Assembly: GCA_028714335.1 (NCBI GenBank)
Contig: JAQTMM010000012.1
Span: 1 to 36,311 of the forward strand
DNA length: 36,311 nt
DNA from: Dehalococcoidales bacterium
Lineage (GTDB): Bacteria > Chloroflexota > Dehalococcoidia > Dehalococcoidales > RBG-16-60-22
Reading direction: 5' to 3'
Shown here: positions 9,121 to 19,275 of the stretch, piece by piece
Layout of the letters: each line of letters begins with the position of its first letter
How positions within the stretch are numbered: the first letter of the stretch is position 1
Notes under the pieces: generated by a model
What the model saw: only the letters and a program-made list of their open reading frames with translations
What the model was told of the DNA's origin: nothing
Database searches by the model: none
Made by a program: the position numbers and the translations under genes

Positions 9121-9888
9121 ATGCTGCTGGTTTTAGACATCGCTAATACCAATATTAAAGCGGGCATGTACGACGGCGAAGAGCTTAAGGCGACCTGGCG
9201 CATTTTTACCGGCGTCCAGCGTACCGCCGACGAATATGCCGTAATGCTTTCCAACCTTTTAAAGTACGAGGGTATAGATTTTAAAGACATCAAAAAAGGC
9301 GCCATGAGCTGCGTCGTGCCGCCGCTTTTGACCACATTCAACGAATTATTTGAACGGTATTTTCACATCGAGCCGCTGATAGTGGGTCCCGGCATTAAAA
9401 CCGGCGTCCGCATCCGTTATCCCAACCCCCGCGAGGTCGGCTCCGACCTTATCGCTAACGCGGCGGCGGCTTTACACCTCTACAAACCCCCCATTATCGT
9501 TGTGGCTTTAGGGACGGCTACCGCTTTTGCTATCGTCTCCAAGGGTGGCGATTACGTGGGTGGTGTTATCGCCCCCGGGTTGGGCATCTCCGCCGAGGCG
9601 CTTTATACCCGCACCGCCGCTCTGCCCCGCGTTGACCTCACTCGTCCCAAGAAAGTCATTGGCGACAGCACCCAGGCCGCCATGCAGTCGGGCCTGATTT
9701 ACGGCTGGATAGGGCTTATCGAGGGCATTGTGAGTCGCATCCAGAAGGAACTGGGCGAAAAAGCCACAGTCGTGGCAACCGGCGGTTACGCCGGCATTTT
9801 CGGCAAAGAAACTAAGGTTATAGATGTAGTCAATCCTAACCTGACTCTTTATGGAGTTAAGGTTATCCACGATTTAAACCGGGAGTAA
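9121..9888 (+). CDS. coaX: type III pantothenate kinase homologue with altered phosphate motifs
   Basis: 255-residue ASKHA-fold protein of the CoaX family, which phosphorylates pantothenate in the first step of CoA synthesis. Family landmarks are present: DIANTN at 6-11, NPREVGSD (catalytic Asp at 109), GGDYVGGVIAPG and ATGGYA. However, the second phosphate motif, normally D-x-GTATTFD, reads A129-L-GTATAFA: both Asp positions (129, 137) and the second Thr (135) are Ala. The first motif has Ala for the usual Gly (DIANT for DIGNT). The frame is intact with a good ribosome site (AGAGGAG), and coaBC follows, so the gene looks maintained. Whether it still has kinase activity is open. Confidence 0.87.
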   Translation: MLLVLDIANTNIKAGMYDGEELKATWRIFTGVQRTADEYAVMLSNLLKYEGIDFKDIKKGAMSCVVPPLLTTFNELFERYFHIEPLIVGPGIKTGVRIRYPNPREVGSDLIANAAAALHLYKPPIIVVALGTATAFAIVSKGGDYVGGVIAPGLGISAEALYTRTAALPRVDLTRPKKVIGDSTQAAMQSGLIYGWIGLIEGIVSRIQKELGEKATVVATGGYAGIFGKETKVIDVVNPNLTLYGVKVIHDLNRE

Positions 9889-9896
9889 TTCTAACT

Positions 9897-9934
9897 CCCT
9901 CTCTCTTGACGGGAGAGGGCAGGGCGAGGGTGAA
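9897..9934. repeat. dispersed intergenic repeat, GGGAGAGG hairpin family, copy 2
   Basis: CCCTCTCTCTTGACGGGAG followed by AGGGCAGGGCGAGGGTGAA, filling almost the whole coaX-coaBC gap. Its 3' end (GAGGGTGA) lies 10 bases before the coaBC ATG and is the only Shine-Dalgarno-like sequence there. Confidence 0.8.
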
Positions 9935-9943
9935 TAAAACAAC

Positions 9944-11128
9944 ATGTTAAAAAACAAGACGATTATTCTGGGGATTACCGGGGGCATTGCCGCCTATAAA
10001 GCCGCCGACCTTGCCAGCAAGCTGACGCAGGCGGGGGCTAAAGTAGAGGTCATTATGACCGAGGCGGCGATGAAGTTCATCACCCCCTTAACTTTACGCA
10101 ATATTACCCACCGCCCGGTGGTCACCGATATGTTTGAGCTGGCTTCGGAATGGAGCGTCGAACACGTCGCTTTAGCCGAAGCCGCTGACGCTATAATCGT
10201 TGCCCCGGCGACGGCCAATACCATCGCCCGGCTGGCGGCGGGCATCGCCGACGATATGCTGGGCACGGTGGTGCTGGCGACTAAAGCGCCGGTGGTCATT
10301 GCCCCCGCCATGAATGACTTGATGTACAGCAACAAGGTGACGCAGGAAAACATCACCAAACTCAAGGCGCGCGGTTTTAGCTTTATCGAGCCCGGATACG
10401 GGCGCTTGGCGTCAGGCAAGATGGGCAAAGGACGCCTCCCCGATACGCCGGAAATCATCGCCGCCATTGAGGCCGCTTTAGGGCAAAAGAAGGATTTATC
10501 AGGTAAACACGTCGTCGTTACGGCCGGCGGCACCCGCGAGCCGATTGACCCCGTCCGCCATATCGGCAACCGCTCCTCCGGTAAGATGGGTTACGCTTTA
10601 GCCGAGGCGGCGCGCGACCGCGGCGCAAAAGTGACTTTAATTTCGGCCAATGTCTCACTGGACGCTCCGGCTGACGTTACTTTAGTTAAAGCCCCTACCG
10701 CCCTGGAGATGAAAAAGGAAGTGGAAAAAGCCGTTAAGAAATCTGACGTTTTAATTATGGCGGCGGCCGTGGCCGACTACCAGATGGAAATTGCCGCCGG
10801 TAATAAGATTAAGAAAGAGTCGGGTAAAAACTTGACGCTCAATCTGGTCAAAACGCCTGATATCTTGGGCGAAGTCAAAGGGAATTTCATTAAAGTAGGC
10901 TTTGCCGCCGAGAGCGAGAACCTGGTGGCTAACGCTAAAAAGAAACTAACCGGTAAAAAGCTCGACTTGATAATCGCTAACGATATCACTAAAACCGACA
11001 GCGGCTTTGACGCGGACACCAACCGTGTCGTCATTATTGATAAAAAAGGTAAAACGGAAGAGCTGCCTTTAATGTCCAAGCGCGAGGTGGCGGATAAGAT
11101 ACTTGATAAGGTCAAGGGGCTGCTTTAG
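9944..11128 (+). CDS. coaBC: bifunctional phosphopantothenoylcysteine decarboxylase / phosphopantothenate-cysteine ligase
   Basis: Fused enzyme for two consecutive CoA synthesis steps. The N-terminal flavin-binding CoaC domain (about 1-180) shows GITGGIAAYK, catalytic H74 (SVEHVALAE) and PAMN at 121-124. The substrate-clamp motif reads LASGKMGKGRLP, with Ser157 where E. coli has the catalytic Cys158. The C-terminal CoaB domain begins near 186 and shows TAGGTREPIDPVR, GNRSSGKMG and a KIKK motif. At 394 residues it is normal length. It lies 55 bases after coaX, the gap being a dispersed repeat, and belongs to the same group. Overall function is secure; the Ser at the decarboxylase position deserves a check. 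Confidence 0.94.
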   Translation: MLKNKTIILGITGGIAAYKAADLASKLTQAGAKVEVIMTEAAMKFITPLTLRNITHRPVVTDMFELASEWSVEHVALAEAADAIIVAPATANTIARLAAGIADDMLGTVVLATKAPVVIAPAMNDLMYSNKVTQENITKLKARGFSFIEPGYGRLASGKMGKGRLPDTPEIIAAIEAALGQKKDLSGKHVVVTAGGTREPIDPVRHIGNRSSGKMGYALAEAARDRGAKVTLISANVSLDAPADVTLVKAPTALEMKKEVEKAVKKSDVLIMAAAVADYQMEIAAGNKIKKESGKNLTLNLVKTPDILGEVKGNFIKVGFAAESENLVANAKKKLTGKKLDLIIANDITKTDSGFDADTNRVVIIDKKGKTEELPLMSKREVADKILDKVKGLL

Positions 11129-11130
11129 TC

Positions 11131-11173
11131 CTCACCCTCCCCCTTTTGTAAAGGGGGATTGAGGGGGTTTTTA
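11131..11173. repeat. hairpin repeat after coaBC, possible terminator
   Basis: CCCCCTTT at 11139-11146 pairs with AAAGGGGG at 11150-11157, followed by ATTGAGGGGGTTTTT. The outer CTCACCCTC and GAGGGGG arms allow an alternative pairing. It looks like another dispersed palindrome and could terminate or attenuate transcription before the acetyltransferase gene. Confidence 0.6.
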
Positions 11174-11180
11174 CATATCT

Positions 11181-11597
11181 ATGAAAATCCAACCCTATTC
11201 CCCTGAATATCAGGACGCCGTCATCGCTTTGTGGCAAAAGTGCCATTTAGTCCGCCCTAACAATAATCCCCAGAAAGACATCCAGCGCAAACTCAAGGTC
11301 AACCCGGAACTGTTTCTTATCGGGCTTCTCGACGGCAAAGTCGTCGCCACCGGTATGGGTGGCTATGAAGGGCACCGGGGCTGGGTAAATTACCTCGGCG
11401 TTGACCCGGCATACCGGCATAAGGGATATGCCAGGCAGTTGATGAATGCTTTAGAAGCAATGCTTTTGGAGCGTGGCTGCCCCAAACTCAATCTGCAGGT
11501 GCTTGCTGACAACCGTGACGCCATGATATTCTACGAGCGTATCGGCTACAAGCGCGATGAAGTCGTTAGTATGGGCAAAAGGCTGATACCGGATTAA
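11181..11597 (+). CDS. GNAT-family N-acetyltransferase, YpeA-like
   Basis: 138-residue acetyltransferase. It resembles the E. coli YpeA type throughout: WQKCHLVRPNNNP near the start, ELFLIG, GGYEGHRGWVNYLGV, the acetyl-CoA loop RHKGYA, and a C-terminal block running from RGCPK through YERIGYK to GKRL. The substrate is unknown; YpeA itself is a predicted acetyltransferase. The start lies 8 bases after a hairpin repeat and has no well-spaced Shine-Dalgarno, so initiation is uncertain, but the family begins here. It stands between coaBC and the stress protein gene, which has its own promoter-like sequence. Confidence 0.87.
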   Translation: MKIQPYSPEYQDAVIALWQKCHLVRPNNNPQKDIQRKLKVNPELFLIGLLDGKVVATGMGGYEGHRGWVNYLGVDPAYRHKGYARQLMNALEAMLLERGCPKLNLQVLADNRDAMIFYERIGYKRDEVVSMGKRLIPD

Positions 11598-11602
11598 CGT
11601 TT

Positions 11603-11631
11603 GTGACAAAAGTTACTGCCGGTGCTAATAT
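11603..11631 (+). promoter_or_regulatory. possible promoter for the universal stress protein gene
   Basis: GTGACA at 11603-11608, a 17-base spacer, and TAATAT at 11626-11631, with the gene start 46 bases downstream. The -35 is imperfect. Confidence 0.4.
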
Positions 11632-11676
11632 ACTGGTGTAGCTTTAGAAGTGTAATAAACATCAGGAGGTGAGGTT

Positions 11677-12153
11677 ATGTTCTCTAAAGTATTGGTTCCA
11701 CTGGATGGGTCAAAGGTGGGTGAGGCTGCCATTCCGGCCATCGAGCAGCTCTTCAGCAAGCTGGCAAAAGGGACGAGCGTAGAGGTCATCCTCATCGGGG
11801 TGATAACGCTTTTACGCCACTGGGTCGTCGTCGGCGAGGCCAGCGCGCCGGTCTCCTATACCGAGGAAGAGCTAAAACTGATTAAGCAGAACGTTGATAA
11901 ATATCTTATCAAGGCCGGCGAACCGTTAACGAAAAAGGGCATCACGGTAAAGACGATGGTACCCACCGGCAACGCCGCCGAACAAATCATTCAAGCGGCT
12001 GATGAAACCGGGGCGGATTTAATCGCCATGTCCACCCACGGGCGGTCTGGTGTACGGCGTCTGGCTTTCGGCAGCGTCACGGATAAAGTCCTGCATCACT
12101 CTAAAGTGCCGGTACTCATGGTCCGCGCCCCGGAAGGCACTAAAAACGAATAA
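11677..12153 (+). CDS. universal stress protein (UspA family)
   Basis: 158-residue single-domain Usp. It opens with MFSKVLVPLDGS and has the nucleotide-loop pattern HGR-x8-GS around 121-133 (STHGRSGVRRLAFGSV), then VLHHSKVPVLMVR at the end of the domain. The first Gly of the ATP-binding consensus G-x2-G-x9-G(S/T) is Ser here, so ATP binding is likely but not certain. An optimal AGGAGGTGAGG ribosome site precedes the ATG. Usp proteins are cytoplasmic, often induced by starvation or stress; the target is unknown. It faces an opposing gene across a 49-base gap containing a repeat. Confidence 0.92.
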   Translation: MFSKVLVPLDGSKVGEAAIPAIEQLFSKLAKGTSVEVILIGVITLLRHWVVVGEASAPVSYTEEELKLIKQNVDKYLIKAGEPLTKKGITVKTMVPTGNAAEQIIQAADETGADLIAMSTHGRSGVRRLAFGSVTDKVLHHSKVPVLMVRAPEGTKNE

Positions 12154-12161
12154 AGCTTATT

Positions 12162-12194
12162 TGTCATTCCAGCGTAGGCTGGAATCCATGTGGG
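12162..12194. repeat. dispersed intergenic repeat, TGTCATTCCAGC family, copy 1
   Basis: TGTCATTCCAGCGTAGGCTG and GAATCCA, with the CCAGC-GTAG-GCTGG hairpin. It lies between converging genes. Copies at 28137 and 30999 are in the atp operon. Confidence 0.8.
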
Positions 12195-12202
12195 GCGGAT
12201 GT

Positions 12203-12946
12203 TTACGTGGGGAATGAATCTGCAATAAAATCGGCGGCAAGAGTTTGGGTAACGCCCTTTTGCCGCCACTGTTTTTTCAAAAAGTCCAGCGCCTTTTTTG
12301 TATCAGAGGCAATGCGTGCTTTTTCACAGCGCTTTAACCGGTATTTGAACAGCCAGTAGGTGAATTCCTTCATTTCGTCCAGCGTGATGGACTGGCGCTG
12401 TGTGTGATGTGTTTCTTTGCGGAACTGCTTTAACAGTTCATCCTTATCTAAATCGTAAATACGGTGATAGGCTTCGTCGCTGGTGTAGAGGATTTTACCT
12501 ATCCCCTGCACCCATACCTCTTTTTCAATCGCTTCCTGTACGGCTAATAATAACGCTTCTTCCACGGTAACGCCGTAAAAATAATTTAGGTGTTGCCGGT
12601 ATTTTTTATCGCCGATTAGTTTTTTTACTTCGTCTGCGTCCAGCTTAACCGGCGGCACGCCGTGGAAAAGCAGGGCGCTCATCTCGTCTTCCGGCAAAAG
12701 ATTCTCTACCGTCTCGCAAAGTCGCTCCGCTAACAACAACCAGTCAAAAGCCTCCCCGGCGATGAGGTAAACGTAGGAGCGGTCCTTATATTCTTCCGCC
12801 GCGCTGGACCAAAGCCCTATGGCTTCCAGCATCGATGTGTACCAGTTCTTGCCGGAGGCGATGGCTTCCTTAAAATAGCGGATGGCCTCGGCGTCGCCCG
12901 CCGCGCTGGATTCCGTGGCAACTATTCGGCTTTCGGTATCCGTCAT
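12203..12946 (-). CDS. conserved hypothetical helical protein, last gene of the prs-secA group
   Basis: 247 residues, no signal peptide or clear membrane segment, predicted mostly alpha-helical and rich in Glu, Lys and Leu. I do not recognise a named domain. Features include an N-terminal acidic, Ser/Ala-rich stretch, a GEAFDWLLLAERL helix, HGVPPVKL, and a basic C-terminal region (FKYRLKRCEKAR). Its ATG overlaps the stop of the helix-hairpin-helix gene by 4 bases (ATGA), so the two are translationally coupled and probably work in the same context. Repeated helices make a protein-interaction role plausible, but that is a guess. Confidence 0.7.
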   Translation of the reverse strand: MTDTESRIVATESSAAGDAEAIRYFKEAIASGKNWYTSMLEAIGLWSSAAEEYKDRSYVYLIAGEAFDWLLLAERLCETVENLLPEDEMSALLFHGVPPVKLDADEVKKLIGDKKYRQHLNYFYGVTVEEALLLAVQEAIEKEVWVQGIGKILYTSDEAYHRIYDLDKDELLKQFRKETHHTQRQSITLDEMKEFTYWLFKYRLKRCEKARIASDTKKALDFLKKQWRQKGVTQTLAADFIADSFPT

Positions 12947-13224
12947 TGTGCCGGTGTCCTTTGCGGAAACTCCGCCTTGAGTTTTTCGTAAAATTCGAGC
13001 TTGCCTGTTTCAACAATCTCGGTGAGTTTTTTTATTATCGCCTCGCCCGCCCCATCTATCTCTTTAAGCCGCCCCTCCGCCGCCAGATTTGCCACCGGCT
13101 CTTTCAACTCACTGATTGACCGCGCCACTTTTTCGTACGCCCTTATCTTAAAGATGTTGTCCTTCTTAAGTCTTAACTTGGCGGCAATATCGGAAAAGAT
13201 AAAGGCAATCTCGGCGTTGGTCAT
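12943..13224 (-). CDS. stand-alone helix-hairpin-helix protein resembling the PolX N-terminal domain
   Basis: 93 residues. The whole protein corresponds to the N-terminal 8-kDa helix-hairpin-helix domain of family X DNA polymerases: NAEIAFIFSDIAAKLRLKKDN-type start, FKIRAYEKVARSI, and a hairpin (LKEIDGAGEAIIKKLTEIVETG) that usually contacts the DNA backbone. Full PolX proteins are around 570 residues with palm and PHP domains; none of that follows. The downstream gene is unrelated and the stop codon is clean, so this is a separate small gene and not an obvious fragment. It begins 2 bases after the secA stop and overlaps the next gene by 4 bases. DNA binding is likely; partner unknown. Confidence 0.8.
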   Translation of the reverse strand: MTNAEIAFIFSDIAAKLRLKKDNIFKIRAYEKVARSISELKEPVANLAAEGRLKEIDGAGEAIIKKLTEIVETGKLEFYEKLKAEFPQRTPAQ

Positions 13225-13226
13225 GG

Positions 13227-16179
<2,953 letters not shown>

Positions 16180-16187
<8 letters not shown>

Positions 16188-16410
16188 CGTTATTACTCAC
16201 AATCAATTCTTTGGCTTTTTTCGCCAGCGATTCCAACACCATTACCTTGACTTCGCCCATGCCGTCCATAGTCATAACGTGAACGGACGGGGCGGCGTTG
16301 GATTTAAGAAAACAGGGGATGTCGAAACTTTCCAGCAGGCCCTTGATTACCTGCGCTTCCATGGCATTATGGGCAAGGTAGACTTCTACCATTTTTTCAT
16401 TGTTTGGCAA
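16180..16410 (-). CDS. DUF2007 small protein
   Basis: Up to 76 residues. It matches the DUF2007 family (putative signal-transducing proteins with a small ferredoxin-like fold): VEVYLAHNAMEAQVIKGLLE followed by FDIPCFLKSNAAPSV and a VKVMVLESLAKKAKELI helix. Function unknown. The TTG at 16410 has AGGAG 6 bases upstream; the ATG at 16392 fits the usual family start better but lacks a ribosome site, so the start is uncertain. It overlaps prs upstream (with the TTG start) and secA downstream by 8 bases, which ties the three together in one transcript. Confidence 0.82.
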
Positions 16411-17356
16411 ATAAGGCTCCTACCGATTTGCCGGTATGTATACGCTTAATCGTTTCGCCGAGCAGCGGCGCTATGGAGATTACCTCGATTTTCTTTTTAG
16501 CGCTCTTTTTCTCTGCGGAAGGCAACGAATTGGTGACGTACAGCTTTTCTAACACAGAATCGTCTATTTTCTTAACGGCGTCGTTGGAGAACACCGCGTG
16601 GGTAGAAAAAGCATAGACCTCCTTGGCGCCTTTGGCTTTTAAAGCGTCAATGACTTTAACCAATGAGCCGGCGGTGTCTATTTCTTCATCAACAATTAAA
16701 GCGTTTTTACCTTTAACGTCCCCGATGACGTTTAGCAGTTCGGTGTTGTCGTTATTATCAACGCGTCGTTTTTCCATGATAGCCAGCGATGTCCCCAGCC
16801 AGGCGGCAACGTCCCTGGCCTGCTTGGTGATGCCGAAGTCGGTGGCGATTACCACTAAATTTTTTATGATGTTCTTCTTATGCTTTTTAAAGTAATCAGT
16901 CAGCAGTTCGAAGGCGGTTAACTCATCCACGGGTATATTGAAGAAACCCTGAATCTGGGCTTTATGCAGGTCTAAAGTGAGGACGCGGTTGGCGCCGGCA
17001 ACGGTCAGCAGGTCGGCTATCAGGCGGGCAGTAATCGGGACGCGGGGCTGGTCTTTTTTATCCGAGCGTCCGTAAGCGTAATAAGGCATCACCGCGGTAA
17101 TTCGCCTCGCCGAAGCGCGCTTCATAGCGTCAATCATTATAAGCAGCTCCATGATGTTGCTGTTGACCGGCGAGGATATCGGCTGGACGATGAAGACGTC
17201 CCGCTCTCTGACGTTTTCCAAAACGCGCACGAAGGTATTTTCATTGCTGAACGGCTTTACTTCGCATTTGCCCAGCGGTATATGTAGCGAGTCGGCTATC
17301 GCTTTAGCCAGTTTGGGGTGGGCGTTTCCGCTAAATACTTTAAGCTCGTCGTTCAT
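16397..17356 (-). CDS. prs: ribose-phosphate pyrophosphokinase (PRPP synthetase)
   Basis: 319-residue class I PRPP synthetase: transfers pyrophosphate from ATP to ribose 5-phosphate, feeding purine, pyrimidine, histidine and NAD synthesis. It has FSNENTFVRV, the block from PYYAYGRSDKK to VPITARLIADLL, the catalytic His in DLHKAQIQGFF, and the flexible-loop KRR in IMEKRR. The PRPP-binding loop reads VDEEIDTAGS instead of the common VDDMIDTAGT, and the PDxGG segment is TDFGI. I have seen the same variation in Dehalococcoides-type enzymes, so I read it as a clade variant, not decay. GAGGAG precedes the start. It feeds the histidine genes hisH-hisF located 3-4 kb away. Confidence 0.93.
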   Translation of the reverse strand: MNDELKVFSGNAHPKLAKAIADSLHIPLGKCEVKPFSNENTFVRVLENVRERDVFIVQPISSPVNSNIMELLIMIDAMKRASARRITAVMPYYAYGRSDKKDQPRVPITARLIADLLTVAGANRVLTLDLHKAQIQGFFNIPVDELTAFELLTDYFKKHKKNIIKNLVVIATDFGITKQARDVAAWLGTSLAIMEKRRVDNNDNTELLNVIGDVKGKNALIVDEEIDTAGSLVKVIDALKAKGAKEVYAFSTHAVFSNDAVKKIDDSVLEKLYVTNSLPSAEKKSAKKKIEVISIAPLLGETIKRIHTGKSVGALFAKQ

Positions 17357-17395
17357 GAAAAAATCTCCTCTTTCTACCAGGTTTTCCGCAATTTA

Positions 17396-17404
17396 ATTAT
17401 AGCA
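17396..17404 (-). promoter_or_regulatory. extended -10 promoter for the prs-secA group
   Basis: On the minus strand this reads TGCTATAAT, a TGn-extended consensus -10, 40 bases upstream of the prs start. No good -35 is visible, which extended -10 promoters can tolerate. Confidence 0.5.
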
Positions 17405-17526
17405 CTATTAGCGCGCAAGCTCACGCTTTAACAGGGGAATTTAGGATGATTGCGAAAATACAAAAGTAACCTGGCTTTCTTTTTTCCGTTATGTATAGGT
17501 GAAGATAAACTTTCAGGGAGGGTAAA

Positions 17527-18780
17527 ATGAAAAAAATATTGGTAATCGCATTGCTTTTACTGCTGGCCGTTTCCGTGGTTGCTTGCGGGCCGTCGGCAGC
17601 CATGGCGGCGGTGCTTAAATCGGATGTTGCCCGTGACACTTCGCCGCAGGTTTCGGCTACCGACCTGCAAACACTGCTTAACGGCAACAGCGACTTCGCT
17701 TTTAGTTTGTACCGGGTACTGAAAGAAAACAATACCGGCAACATGTTCTATTCGCCCTATAGCATTTCTTTGATGATGGCGATGGCATATGCCGGCGCCC
17801 GGGGCGAAACCGAACAGCAAATGGCCGACGCCATGGAGTTCAACCTTAACCAGGAAGAACTGCACGCGGCGTTCAATTATCTGGCTCTCCAGCTTGCCTT
17901 GCGTACCTCGGAAGAAGCTGACTTTCAGCTCGATATCGTTAACGATGTCTGGGGCCAAAAGGACTACCCCTTTCTTGATAGCTACCTTGACGTGCTGGCG
18001 GAAAATTACGGCGCTGGGTTAAGGATACTGGATTTCATCAACGACCCGGAAGGCGCGCGCCAGACCATCAACGACTATATCTACGAGCAGACTAATCAGC
18101 TCATCGAAGACCTGATTCCTGAAGGCTCGATAAATATCCTGACCCGGCTTGTCCTCACCAACGCCATTTACTTCAAGGCGGACTGGAAAAGCAAGTTCGA
18201 CAAGAATTCCACCCATGACGGTATCTTTAATCTGGTGAACGGCACCCAAATCACCATCCCTATGATGACCCAGAGAGAAATGTACCAAATTGCTTTTAAC
18301 GATAACTGGAAGGCTATAGAACTGCCCTATGAGGGCGACAGCATTGCTATGGATATCATCGTGCCGCAGGACTTCACCGCTTTTGAAAACTCGATGGACT
18401 TTGATACTCTAAACCTGATCCTGGGTCAAATGCAGTCAGGCGACGTCTCACTGACCATGCCCAAGTTCAAGTTCTCTTCGGACTTCGACCTTAAGGACGC
18501 GCTGACCGCTTTAGGTATGCCCATCGCTTTCGACGAGTATGAGGCTGACTTTTCCGGCATCGCCACCCTCGAACAGCTTTATATCCAGAAGGTCATCCAC
18601 AAGGCCGTCGTCGCGGTAGATGAAGAAGGCACCGAGGCCGCCGCGGCTGGCGCGGTCATCATCGGCACGCTGTCCATGCCGCAGATGTTCACTGTGGATA
18701 GCCCGTTCATCTTCCTTATCCGCGACCTTGCAACAGGCACGATTCTGTTCATGGGTAGGGTAATGAACCCCGCTGCTTAA
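17527..18780 (+). CDS. lipoprotein serpin (predicted inhibitory protease inhibitor)
   Basis: 417-residue serpin with a bacterial lipoprotein signal: hydrophobic segment 3-18 and lipobox VVAC with Cys20, so it is probably anchored outside the cytoplasmic membrane. Serpin landmarks include MFYSPYSISLMMAMAYAGA (73-91), LTNAIYFKADW (210-220), the hinge DEEGTEAAAAG (365-375) and the C-terminal FTVDSPFIFLIRD. The small-residue hinge is that of inhibitory serpins. Spacing from hinge Glu366 to the conserved PF matches alpha-1-antitrypsin exactly, which puts the scissile bond at Leu382-Ser383. A P1 Leu suggests chymotrypsin- or elastase-like targets. GGGAGGG precedes the ATG. Single-gene unit; stop overlaps the opposing exonuclease stop (TTAA). 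Confidence 0.93.
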   Translation: MKKILVIALLLLLAVSVVACGPSAAMAAVLKSDVARDTSPQVSATDLQTLLNGNSDFAFSLYRVLKENNTGNMFYSPYSISLMMAMAYAGARGETEQQMADAMEFNLNQEELHAAFNYLALQLALRTSEEADFQLDIVNDVWGQKDYPFLDSYLDVLAENYGAGLRILDFINDPEGARQTINDYIYEQTNQLIEDLIPEGSINILTRLVLTNAIYFKADWKSKFDKNSTHDGIFNLVNGTQITIPMMTQREMYQIAFNDNWKAIELPYEGDSIAMDIIVPQDFTAFENSMDFDTLNLILGQMQSGDVSLTMPKFKFSSDFDLKDALTALGMPIAFDEYEADFSGIATLEQLYIQKVIHKAVVAVDEEGTEAAAAGAVIIGTLSMPQMFTVDSPFIFLIRDLATGTILFMGRVMNPAA

Positions 18781-19268
18781 TCCAGAATATCGCGCAGTGT
18801 TTTAAGGTTGACTACGTCTTCCTTATTGTACTCGCAGAGTTTGTTCAGGGCATCGAGGTCGAAGCTGTCAACATATTTCCACCACAGTTTTACGGCCTCG
18901 ATCCCGTTCATATCCGGCAGATTGCGCGTAATACCCACCTGCTTTTCCACCCCTTTTAACCCCCCGCGCAAGTTCTTCCTCCAGCAGTCGTACATCAGGT
19001 CGCGGTGGGGGTAAAGCCTTTCCAAATCGATGCCGCACTGCGACTTTATAAAAGGCAGGTCGAAGCGGCTGCCGTTGTAGGAATAGATGATGTCCACGCC
19101 TTCTAAGGCTTCCAGTATGGCGTCGGCGGTGACGTCCCGCCCGACGAATTGGACGAAGCTGGATTCGTTGCCGCACACCAGGTAAATGCCGACCACGGTA
19201 ATCTCGCTGGAACCGTACATCAAGCCGGTGGTCTCGATATCAATATAGGCTTCGAGTGGCTTTGGCAT
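18777..19268 (-). CDS. YprB-type RNase H-like 3'-5' exonuclease (DEDDy)
   Basis: 163 residues, a DEDD-superfamily nuclease domain of the YprB/RNase_H_2 type. Metal ligands can be assigned: D10 and E12 in IDIETTG, D70 in NGSRFDLPF, and D151 in YNKED with Tyr147 four residues before, which makes it the DEDDy subtype. There is no added helicase or Zn domain. The substrate (DNA or RNA) is not known. It is the last gene after dgt-hisH-hisF, starting 7 bases after the hisF stop, and its stop codon overlaps that of the converging serpin gene. Confidence 0.85.
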   Translation of the reverse strand: MPKPLEAYIDIETTGLMYGSSEITVVGIYLVCGNESSFVQFVGRDVTADAILEALEGVDIIYSYNGSRFDLPFIKSQCGIDLERLYPHRDLMYDCWRKNLRGGLKGVEKQVGITRNLPDMNGIEAVKLWWKYVDSFDLDALNKLCEYNKEDVVNLKTLRDILD

Positions 19269-19275
19269 CGTTAAC

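Noticed and set aside
16397-17356. PRPP synthetase as a degenerate or regulatory homologue
   Set aside because: The unusual PRPP loop and TDFGI segment resemble the form I know from Dehalococcoides-type enzymes, and the catalytic His and KRR loop are present.
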